Under the pieces are notes generated by a model. That model was not told the origin of the DNA, searched no databases, and saw only the letters and a list, made by a program, of their open reading frames with translations. Made by a program: the position numbers and the translations under genes. From contig CAZTFX010000001.1 in the NCBI GenBank assembly GCA_964613095.1, positions 1-64,000 on the forward strand: a stretch of DNA of 64,000 bases, written 5' to 3'. This stretch comes from RGIG4576 sp964613095 (GTDB lineage Bacteria; Bacteroidota; Bacteroidia; Bacteroidales; Muribaculaceae). Positions 36,571-43,475 of this stretch are shown here, in pieces (position 1 is the first letter of the stretch; each line of letters begins with the position of its first letter).

Positions 36571-37910
36571 AAACCGATGTAATTATAATAGGAGCCGGTC
36601 CCGGAGGATATGAAACAGCTCACTATGCTGCTACTCGAGGATTGTCGGTGACAATCTTCGAGACGTGTGAGTTGGGTGGTACATGTCTTAATCGAGGTTG
36701 TATTCCAACAAAAACGCTTTGTAAAAACGCTGAGATTGTAAATAATTTGCGTGAGGCATCCGAATTTGGTGTAAATGATGTTACTTTCTCAATTGATTTT
36801 GCCAAGATGATTGAACGCAAAAATAATGTGGTTACACAATTGCGTGAAGGTGTGGCTTTGGCTTTGAAGCAACCGAATATCACTTTAGTGAATGGTGAAG
36901 CTGTAATAACTTCTGCAAAATCGGTTGTTTGCAATGGTGAAACCTATGAATGTGATAATATGATTATTGCAACAGGTTCAAAACCAAAGTTTTTACCGAT
37001 AGAGGGTGCCGATTTGCCTTGTGTGCTTACAAGTGATGAAATTCTCGACCTTGATACATTACCCAATAGCCTTTGTGTGATTGGTGGTGGTGTGATAGGA
37101 CTGGAATTTGCTTCGATTTTCAATAGTCTTGGAGTGGAAGTAACTGTTGTTGAGTTCTGTAAAGAAGTTTTGCCTAATTTTGATGGAGATGTGGCAAAAC
37201 GTCTTCGTCAAGCATTATCTAAGAAAGGTATAAGCATAAATGTAGGTGCCGGAGTTACTGCTATTACTGATAATGACGATGGAACAGCCACCGTAAAATA
37301 TGAACAAAAAGGTAAGCAGCAGGAAATCGTATGTGAAAAAGTGCTTATGGCTGTGGGACGTGCTCCACGTTTGCCTAAAGGACTTGAAACAACAGGCATA
37401 GAGTTCTCTCAACGTGGAATTTCGGTAGATGACAATATGTGTACAAATATTGAGGGAGTTTATGCCATTGGCGATGTCAATGCTCGTTGCATGCTTGCTC
37501 ACGCAGCCACATTCCAAGGAAAACGTGCTGTAAATACGATTTTGGGAGAAACGGATAATATTCGATTGGATATTATGCCTTCTGCGGTATTTACTACGCC
37601 CGAAGCTTCAATGGTTGGTGTTACCGATACATATTGCAAGGATAATGGCATAGATGTAGTTGTTAAAAAAGCATTTTTCCGTGCTAATGGTAAAGCAGTA
37701 GCAATGAACGAGACCGATGGTATTTTGAAACTTGTGGTTTCGGCTACCGATGGAAAGATTTTGGGTTGCCACATACTAGGTGCTCATGCTGCCGACTTGA
37801 TTCAAGAAGTTACTGCATTGATGAACAAGGATGCAACAGTTTATGAACTTAAAGACATTATCCATGCACACCCCACGCTGGGTGAAGTGGTATTAACAGC
37901 TGCAATGTAA
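36567..37910 (+). CDS. lpdA: Dihydrolipoyl dehydrogenase (L protein / E3)
   Basis: 447 residues. Reoxidises the dihydrolipoyl arm of GcvH with FAD and NAD+. FAD-binding IIGAGPGGYETAHYA at about 7, redox disulfide GGTCLNRGCIPTK at about 37, NAD-binding VIGGGVIGLEFASIF at about 172, GVYAIGDVNARCMLAHAA at about 295, and the C-terminal catalytic HAHPTLGE at about 430, with its His-Glu pair, are all present. Position overlapping gcvPB indicates that it serves the glycine cleavage complex, although E3 can also be shared with 2-oxoacid dehydrogenases. The terminator at 37934 closes the operon. Confidence 0.97.
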   Translation: MKTDVIIIGAGPGGYETAHYAATRGLSVTIFETCELGGTCLNRGCIPTKTLCKNAEIVNNLREASEFGVNDVTFSIDFAKMIERKNNVVTQLREGVALALKQPNITLVNGEAVITSAKSVVCNGETYECDNMIIATGSKPKFLPIEGADLPCVLTSDEILDLDTLPNSLCVIGGGVIGLEFASIFNSLGVEVTVVEFCKEVLPNFDGDVAKRLRQALSKKGISINVGAGVTAITDNDDGTATVKYEQKGKQQEIVCEKVLMAVGRAPRLPKGLETTGIEFSQRGISVDDNMCTNIEGVYAIGDVNARCMLAHAATFQGKRAVNTILGETDNIRLDIMPSAVFTTPEASMVGVTDTYCKDNGIDVVVKKAFFRANGKAVAMNETDGILKLVVSATDGKILGCHILGAHAADLIQEVTALMNKDATVYELKDIIHAHPTLGEVVLTAAM

Positions 37911-37933
37911 TCCTTTAGTGAAATACAGTCGAG

Positions 37934-37970
37934 TGAGGAGTTAAGAGTTTTCTTAGCTCCTCATTTTTTT
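37934..37970 (+). terminator. Rho-independent terminator of the glycine cleavage operon
   Basis: Arms TGAGGAGTTAAG (37934-37945) and CTTAGCTCCTCA (37952-37963) with one mismatch, followed by seven T residues. Confidence 0.85.
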
Positions 37971-37978
37971 GGACAGAA

Positions 37979-38055
37979 AGACATAAAAACATAATCTATT
38001 TTTTGTTATTATGTTTCTTATGTATAAAAATCTTGTGTTTTATGTTTTTATGTCT
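37979..38055. repeat. Perfect 16-bp inverted repeat around an AT-rich spacer
   Basis: The 16 bases at 37979-37994 (AGACATAAAAACATAA) are the exact reverse complement of 38040-38055. The 45-base spacer contains further TTATG/CATAA pieces that partly pair. It lies directly behind the lpdA terminator and before the larger palindrome. Function unknown: it could be the remains of an insertion or a protein-binding site. Confidence 0.8.
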
Positions 38056-38125
38056 AAAATTATATTTATTTTTGTAGTAATCTTTGGAGGATAACGAGTT
38101 ATCACCGGAGAGGACATATTTAGTG

Positions 38126-38332
38126 GAAAGCGTATTAGCTTTATCCTTTCATAGAAAATCGCCAATTTTTAATTACCGAAGGAGAAAGCAGTCAAATGAC
38201 GCTGTGCTTGCCGTATCCACTCCTGTAAGCGGGGGTGAATATATAGGTTGGGCGTGGGTGGACTGTTTATTTCGGTAATGGGCGTTTGGCGATGCCTCTA
38301 TGAAGATAAACTGATCAATGTCTCACGCTTTC
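38126..38332. repeat. Long imperfect palindrome (about 207 bases), possible structured RNA or MITE-like element
   Basis: Matching blocks occur in mirrored order on both arms. GAAAGCGT (38126-38133) pairs with ACGCTTTC (38325-38332). ATCGCCAA (38158-38165) pairs with TTGGCGAT (38286-38293). ATTACCGAA (38172-38180) pairs with TTCGGTAAT (38271-38279). TTTATC and TTCATAGA blocks lie between them, and CAGTC pairs further in. The apex has CACTCC facing GGGGTG around TGTAAGC. The stretch 37971-38447 holds no convincing gene; a 64-codon ORF with a TTG start runs through the palindrome and is probably incidental. Confidence 0.75.
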
Positions 38333-38453
38333 TTTATGTGAGAATATATGGATAAATTTAAATGGAGTTTCAACTCCCAACTCCTAATTCCTCACTCATA
38401 ATTAATATTAACCTGTTTCAAGAGGGACTGAGAAACACAAATAAATTATGCTT

Positions 38454-38915
38454 ATGAAACTCAAAAGAAACATTGTATCAACGTTGTTGTTGACTGTGTA
38501 CATGTCAGCAATGGCATTTACGGGGCTTAAGGTGACTTTGACAGATGGTAGCAGTACCATCATTTCCATGGAAGAATGCCCTATAGTTAAATTCATTGGT
38601 GACAAACTCTTAGTCACTACCGATGTCAGTACTACCGAGTTTGAACGTTCCAAAGTGAAGACTTTCAACTACATCTCACCTTCATCCATAGATGGAATAA
38701 ATAATGATGGAAATGTTGTGAGTAACACCGGTGACAGTCTGCAGTTTGGCAATCTTCCAGCCAATAGTGAAATCAGCGTCTATGACGTGTCTGGCAAGTT
38801 AGTCAAGAATGCCACAGCAGGCGGCAGTTATCGAATAAATATCTCTGATTTGTCGGCAGGAGTATATGTAGTGAGTGTAAACGGAGTGTCCACGAAAATA
38901 ACCATAAAGAGATGA
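38454..38915 (+). CDS. Small secreted protein with type IX secretion (Por) C-terminal tail
   Basis: 153 residues from ATG 38454; an ATG two codons earlier (38448) is equally open. A signal peptide (MKLKRNIVSTLLLTVYMSAMA) leads into a short unrecognised region (about 22-85; FTGLKVTLTDGSSTIISM). The last 50 residues or so match the type A T9SS sorting domain: ISVYDVSGKLVKNATAGG, then ISDLSAGVYVVSVNG and a basic end KITIKR. It is therefore predicted to be secreted across the outer membrane by T9SS. It overlaps the next gene by 4 bases, so the two are coupled. Base composition is less AT-rich than the glycine cleavage operon upstream, which may mean a different origin. Confidence 0.8.
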   Translation: MKLKRNIVSTLLLTVYMSAMAFTGLKVTLTDGSSTIISMEECPIVKFIGDKLLVTTDVSTTEFERSKVKTFNYISPSSIDGINNDGNVVSNTGDSLQFGNLPANSEISVYDVSGKLVKNATAGGSYRINISDLSAGVYVVSVNGVSTKITIKR

Positions 38916-41083
38916 GAAAGTCGGTTTCAATATTAGTGGCAATATTCGCATTGTTATCGTCTGCCGTTTATGCCGACAATGCTATCTACATCTATCGTAA
39001 CGACGGCAATTTCAATGCTTTTTTTGATAGTGAAATAGACAGTATCAGCTATTCCGCCACCGATACCTCGGGGGTGGTTCATCCACATCATGTCACTCAA
39101 CTGGTGCATACCCCGGATAGTTTGTATCGCATACCGTTGTCGGCAATCGACAGTATAGCCTTTACAGAACGTCCGGTTCAATATAATCCGGAAGTGATAA
39201 AACTTGCTGAATCCTATATACCTTATATAATATCATCGGAAGGATTAACCATTACATTTTCATCATTGCCCGATGAATTGCGAATATACAATGGAGATAT
39301 ATTGCTTTACGAAGGGTTTACCGATATGTTTCCGGACGGCTTTGTCGGAAGAGTTACGAATATTACCGAAACCGGAAGTACGATAAATGTGCAGTGTGAA
39401 GAAGTGTCAATAGAAGAAGTCTATGAACAGTTAACGGTTATAAGTGATTATGTATTGGAAGAATCACCCGAAACGCCCTCACAATATCGTTTAAAACAAG
39501 TCAGTCCCAAAGCCGAAGCCTCATTGTCGTTGAAATTGGGAATAAATATACCCGCCGGCGAAATAGGCAGTTTCACTGCAAGTTATACAGGTTCGTTGAA
39601 AGTCCGTGCCATCATCACTATGTCTCCCAATAAACCATTTTATGCCGATTTCTCCTATACCACAAGTCACAGTTTCAATGGAGAATTGAAATTGGAAGCA
39701 AGCAAGCCGTTCTTCGTCAATGGTGATAAGAGTGTCAAACTGTTTAAAACCAGTCTGCCACTTCCTAATTGTCCGATGTTGAAATTTGAGTATGTGGTAT
39801 CACCTTTCTGCAAAGGCGAGCTGACCGGAAGTCTGTCGGCAAGCGTCGATGTTACCAGCACTACCACTTCCGGTGTTACATTTCGTGAAGGCTGCGCCCC
39901 TGAGCGTTACACTCGTTCAACCGGAGGCTTCAATCCGCCCCAATTAACCGCCGTATTCAATATAAATGGTTATGTATTCGGAGGGGTCATCAGCAGTGCC
40001 TATTTCGGGACAATAGGCAATTTTGCCGGAACTGCGATGAACGTCTATGTCGGTCCCAAGTTGGAAGGTAATATGAATGTCGATTTTGCCACTCTTGCCG
40101 AAGATGGTATATATGAAGCCGTCAAAGATGCCAAAGTGTCGTTTGGATATGCTGCTGAAGTAGAAGCTGAAGCAGAAATGAAACTATTAAAATGGGAAGC
40201 AAAGAAAGTCTTTGCCAAAGCCGGTTTCGGACTTGTCCTTGACGAACGTCACCTGTATCCTTTGTTCTCTGTTCCTACATATACACAAGAAATAGATGTA
40301 GTAAAATTTACAATCTCCCCTGTTCGCGAATTGTTATTCCCTGTAAGTGTCGGTATACGATTGGTCGATGACGAAGATAATCAAGAGACCCGCTACTGTC
40401 AAAATAGTTATATAAATGCTAATCTATGGGAAGACAATGGCTCTGTGGTATTTTCCAACATAAATCTCAAAAAACAACATACGTGTTATCCGATGATAAA
40501 AGCATTTGGAATAGAAATGCGTGCCACACCAACGAAGCAATTCACACCACTGGAAGTTGATTTGGGATTATCGGTGAAGTGGGCAAGTTGTAATGTTGGA
40601 GCGAACACTCCTGAGCAATATGGCGGTTATTATGCGTGGGGTGAAACCGAAGAAAAAAGTAACTATACGAGCAAAACCTATAAATATTACAACAGTAATA
40701 CGGAAGAAGATTATATCAATATCGGCAATAATATCAGTGGTACGCAATATGATGTAGCAACAGTCAAATGGGGAAATGGTTGGCGTATGCCAACAAAGGA
40801 AGAACTCCAAGAATTATGTGATAGATGCACGTTGACTGCTTATACATATAATGGCGTAGCCGGTTGTAAGGTAATCGGACCTAATGGTAACTCTATCTTC
40901 CTCCCCTATGCGGGCTACCGCTACGGTACTTCGCTAAACTTAGCCGGTGACTACGGTAACTACTGGAGTGGTGATACGGGCTACTACGCATATGGTTTGT
41001 ACGTCTGCGACAATGGTACCCCCCTCGTGTACTTCAGCTCTCGCGGTCTTGGGTTTTCGGTTCGTCCTGTTCGCGATTATTGA
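38912..41083 (+). CDS. Secreted protein with C-terminal FISUMP (Fib_succ_major) domain
   Basis: 723 residues with a signal peptide (MRKSVSILVAIFALLSSAVYA). Residues about 22-90 contain two IDSI repeats (FDSEIDSISYS; LSAIDSIAF) common in Bacteroidales surface proteins. The middle (about 100-540) is beta-rich and unrecognised. Residues about 547-723 form a FISUMP domain: VDLGLSVKWASCNVGA, YYAWGETEEKSNY, WGNGWRMPTKEELQEL, GPNGNSIFLPYAGYR and the end SVRPVRDY. This fold is C-type-lectin-like and probably a ligand-binding surface. The last 57 codons use TAC for Tyr where the rest of the domain uses TAT (see the separate entry). It overlaps the T9SS-tailed gene by 4 bases. Function is unknown. Confidence 0.8.
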   Translation: MRKSVSILVAIFALLSSAVYADNAIYIYRNDGNFNAFFDSEIDSISYSATDTSGVVHPHHVTQLVHTPDSLYRIPLSAIDSIAFTERPVQYNPEVIKLAESYIPYIISSEGLTITFSSLPDELRIYNGDILLYEGFTDMFPDGFVGRVTNITETGSTINVQCEEVSIEEVYEQLTVISDYVLEESPETPSQYRLKQVSPKAEASLSLKLGINIPAGEIGSFTASYTGSLKVRAIITMSPNKPFYADFSYTTSHSFNGELKLEASKPFFVNGDKSVKLFKTSLPLPNCPMLKFEYVVSPFCKGELTGSLSASVDVTSTTTSGVTFREGCAPERYTRSTGGFNPPQLTAVFNINGYVFGGVISSAYFGTIGNFAGTAMNVYVGPKLEGNMNVDFATLAEDGIYEAVKDAKVSFGYAAEVEAEAEMKLLKWEAKKVFAKAGFGLVLDERHLYPLFSVPTYTQEIDVVKFTISPVRELLFPVSVGIRLVDDEDNQETRYCQNSYINANLWEDNGSVVFSNINLKKQHTCYPMIKAFGIEMRATPTKQFTPLEVDLGLSVKWASCNVGANTPEQYGGYYAWGETEEKSNYTSKTYKYYNSNTEEDYINIGNNISGTQYDVATVKWGNGWRMPTKEELQELCDRCTLTAYTYNGVAGCKVIGPNGNSIFLPYAGYRYGTSLNLAGDYGNYWSGDTGYYAYGLYVCDNGTPLVYFSSRGLGFSVRPVRDY
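40913..41083 (+). other. C-terminal segment with switched codon use, variable-region-like
   Basis: From codon 668 to the stop, Tyr is written TAC in 8 of 10 cases. In the 12 Tyr codons of the domain before it, TAT is used 11 times. Other NNC codons (CGC, GAC, AAC, GTC, TGC, AGC, TTC) are also dense here. The boundary is sharp at 40913-40918, right after the LPYAG motif. This is the position and look expected for the variable region of a diversity-generating retroelement target, but no template repeat or reverse transcriptase is in the window. Confidence 0.4.
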
Positions 41084-41166
41084 GTGTGAAGCTACGAGCA
41101 ACAAACATACACACGACGTTGTCGAATCTCCCTGCAACATCGTAATTTTTGTAAGATACAACCAAA

Positions 41167-41208
41167 GCCAACCTATCTCCGATTTAAGGGGATAAGTTGG
41201 CTTTTTTC
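41167..41208 (+). terminator. Rho-independent terminator after the FISUMP gene
   Basis: Arms AGCCAACCTATCTCC (41167-41181) and GGGGATAAGTTGGCT (41188-41202), one or two mismatches, followed by six T residues. Confidence 0.85.
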
Positions 41209-41217
41209 GTATAATTG

Positions 41218-41248
41218 TTGTGCTATTGATGAAATTGTTGTATCTTTG
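41218..41248 (+). promoter_or_regulatory. Promoter of the hipBA-like module
   Basis: TTG at 41218-41220 and TATCTTTG at 41241-41248 with a 20-base spacer. Antitoxins of this type usually repress their own promoter; the operator was not identified. Confidence 0.6.
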
Positions 41249-41291
41249 TTATGAATAAAATAATGTTTGTTAATGGCTTAAAACGTACCTT

Positions 41292-41609
41292 ATGAACAAT
41301 ATATTATCTTTTAGTTTGGATACTCCGCATGACGTTGCAATGAAAATATCTGAAAGAGTAAAAGCACGGCGTTTGGAACTAAATCTAACGCAAGAGGGTA
41401 TTGCTATAAGAGCCGGAGTGAAATTTGCAACATATAGAAGGTTTGAGCAAACGGGTGAGATTTCATTACGTGGATTACTTCAAGTTGCATTTGCTTTAAA
41501 TATGTTGTCTGACTTTGATACAGTTTTTTCACAAAAACAATATCAATCGATTGATGATGTTATAAATGAACATAAAATAAATCGTAAAAGAGGTAAACGA
41601 AATGAGTGA
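41292..41609 (+). CDS. HipB-like helix-turn-helix antitoxin
   Basis: 105 residues. An Xre-type helix-turn-helix is seen at about 27-80 (RRLELNLTQEGIAIRAGVKF, then YRRFEQTGEISLRGLLQVAFAL). The C-terminal tail is basic (KINRKRGKRNE). It overlaps the hipA-like gene by 8 bases, the usual antitoxin-first arrangement. By family it should bind DNA, repress the operon and hold the kinase. No direct evidence of toxicity can be read from the sequence. Confidence 0.85.
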   Translation: MNNILSFSLDTPHDVAMKISERVKARRLELNLTQEGIAIRAGVKFATYRRFEQTGEISLRGLLQVAFALNMLSDFDTVFSQKQYQSIDDVINEHKINRKRGKRNE

Positions 41610-42690
41610 AATAACAAAAATAGAAGTAAACTACCATAATTGCTTAGTGGGGTATATAGCTTTAGCTAAGACTGGATTGTGTGTGTTTGAATATGCCGAT
41701 GAATGGTTGATTAAAGGGTTTTCTATTTCACCATTTGAATTACCCTTAGAAAAGCGTGTATTTATAGCGAAACCTCGACCTTTTGAAGGTGGTTTTGGTG
41801 TATTTGATGATTGTTTACCGGATGGGTGGGGGCTGTTGATTCTGGATAGATTCTTGCAACAACGCGGGATTAATCTGAATAAATTGACAATACTTGATAG
41901 ACTTGCATTGGTTGGTTCTACAGGTCGCGGTGCGTTAGAATTTCGTCCGGATAAGGGTGTTCTTTCTCAACAAGAGTATGCCGATTTTGAGAAACTAGCT
42001 ATAGAAGCGGAACAGATTCTCAATAGTGAAGATTATTTTGGTGAAGGAATTGAAGAGTTTCAATATAGAGGTGGTTCTCCCGGAGGTGCTCGTCCTAAAA
42101 TATTTACACATTATAATGGTAGAGAGTGGTTAGTTAAATTTAAAGCTAAATATGATCCTAAGAATATTGGTCAACTAGAATATAATTATTCTATTCTCGC
42201 TAAAAAATGTGGGGTAGAAATGCCGAAAACCAATCTTTTTGAGGGAAAATATTTTGGTGTAGAGAGATTTGACCGTAAAGACGATAAAAAGCTACATGTT
42301 GTGAGTGTCGCAGGGTTGCTAGGTGCAGATTATCGAATTCCAAGTATAGACTATAGTCATATATTTAAAGTATGCTTGATTCTTACTCATAATGTGAATG
42401 AGTTATGGAAGGTTTATCGCTTAATGGTCTTTAATTATTTGATAGGTAACAAAGATGACCATGCGAAAAATTTTGCATTTATATATTATAATAATGAATG
42501 GCATTTTTCACCTGCATATGATCTTCTTCCAAGTGATGGGCTAAACGGTTACCGAACGACATCAATTAATGATAATATAGAGCCGACAAAGGATGATTTG
42601 ATAAAAGTTGCAGTAAGTGCAGGTCTAAACAAGAAAGAAGTACAAGATTCTTTTGATGAAATGAATGAAATTATTTTAAATAACCAATAA
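41602..42690 (+). CDS. HipA-like serine/threonine kinase toxin
   Basis: 362 residues. HipA kinases phosphorylate aminoacyl-tRNA synthetases or related targets and arrest growth. The N-terminal HipA subdomain (about 1-115; KPRPFEGGFGVFDDCLPDGWG, GSTGRGALEF) is followed by the kinase core. Conserved sites are GGSPGGARPK at 157-166 (phosphate-binding loop), NKDDHAKN at 283-290 (catalytic Asp-His region) and SPAYDLLP at 303-310 (metal-binding Asp). All appear intact, so the protein should be active. It is shorter than E. coli HipA (about 440). The esterase-like lipoprotein gene starts 9 bases after its stop, perhaps by chance. Confidence 0.9.
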   Translation: MSEITKIEVNYHNCLVGYIALAKTGLCVFEYADEWLIKGFSISPFELPLEKRVFIAKPRPFEGGFGVFDDCLPDGWGLLILDRFLQQRGINLNKLTILDRLALVGSTGRGALEFRPDKGVLSQQEYADFEKLAIEAEQILNSEDYFGEGIEEFQYRGGSPGGARPKIFTHYNGREWLVKFKAKYDPKNIGQLEYNYSILAKKCGVEMPKTNLFEGKYFGVERFDRKDDKKLHVVSVAGLLGADYRIPSIDYSHIFKVCLILTHNVNELWKVYRLMVFNYLIGNKDDHAKNFAFIYYNNEWHFSPAYDLLPSDGLNGYRTTSINDNIEPTKDDLIKVAVSAGLNKKEVQDSFDEMNEIILNNQ

Positions 42691-42699
42691 TAATTAATT

Positions 42700-43398
42700 A
42701 TGAAGTATATTTATTTTTCATTAGTTCTGTTTTTACTTACTGCTTGCAGTAGCAGTAAGGAGGTAACGTCGTTACCTGAAGGCGAGTTTACATATAATGT
42801 ACCTTGCCGTGTGGTTAACATTAATCAAGATAAGCCGGGAAAATCAATTGTACTGCTATGGCTTCATGGTGGAGTGAGGGATATTGCCAAGCACAATTTC
42901 TTTGCTTTCAATCATATTGATTGTGTTGATGCCGATGAACGTATTGTGAAGTATCTAAAAGAAAGTGGAACCAAAGCCATCGCATTATTTCCTGTATGTC
43001 ATAAGTCTTGGCAAAAAGAACCTATTGCATGGAGAGATTGCTACGATGATGTGGAACATATAATTGACGATTATATCAATAAAGGTCTTGTCGATGAAAA
43101 ACGAATATATGTTACCGGTTCATCGGATGGTGGTGTTGGTACGTGGGATTATGTCGAAAAACACCCGGAGATGTTTGCTGCAGCAATATCTATGTCATGT
43201 TCATCTCCAAGAAAAGTGGATATTCCGATTTATTTCTTTAATACAAGAAGCGAGAAAGACTGTACGGCAAAAGTGGAAGAATTAGTAAAACAAGGTGTAA
43301 ATGTAAAATATAAATATTGCCCACAATATAAGCATGGTGGCGATGCTGCAGAATGTACTCCTGAATTGCTAAAAGAGTTTTTCAGCCTCACAAAGTAA
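42700..43398 (+). CDS. Lipoprotein with alpha/beta-hydrolase (esterase-like) fold
   Basis: 232 residues. The N-terminus MKYIYFSLVLFLLTACSSSK is a lipoprotein signal with lipobox LTAC. The mature part shows hydrolase features: an oxyanion-type LLWLHGGVRD at about 50, the nucleophile elbow GSSDGGVG at about 143 with Ser in the usual place, and a late His in YKHGGDAAE at about 212. These suggest a Ser-Asp-His esterase or peptidase of the dienelactone hydrolase/phospholipase type. Substrate unknown. It sits 9 bases behind hipA and a strong terminator follows. A structural role without activity is also possible. Confidence 0.75.
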   Translation: MKYIYFSLVLFLLTACSSSKEVTSLPEGEFTYNVPCRVVNINQDKPGKSIVLLWLHGGVRDIAKHNFFAFNHIDCVDADERIVKYLKESGTKAIALFPVCHKSWQKEPIAWRDCYDDVEHIIDDYINKGLVDEKRIYVTGSSDGGVGTWDYVEKHPEMFAAAISMSCSSPRKVDIPIYFFNTRSEKDCTAKVEELVKQGVNVKYKYCPQYKHGGDAAECTPELLKEFFSLTK

Positions 43399-43420
43399 TT
43401 TATCGAACACCAATAATATG

Positions 43421-43455
43421 AAAATAGCCGTGAGGAATTTCCCACGGCTATTTTT
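43421..43455. terminator. Terminator between convergent genes, probably bidirectional
   Basis: Arms AAATAGCCGTG and CACGGCTATTT around a short loop, T-rich on the plus side and A-rich on the other. It separates the esterase-like gene (plus) from the S9 peptidase (minus). Confidence 0.8.
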
Positions 43456-43475
43456 GTACATATATAATACTATGA

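Noticed and set aside
38084..38278. 64-codon ORF with TTG start, running through the long palindrome
   Set aside because: It covers only one arm and the apex of the palindrome, has no ribosome-binding site that decides the start and no recognisable domain. The mirrored sequence explains it better.
37911..38453. Template repeat for the suspected DGR target in the neighbouring spacer
   Set aside because: I compared the spacer with the 40913-41083 segment by eye and saw no A-rich near-copy. No other place in the window matches either.
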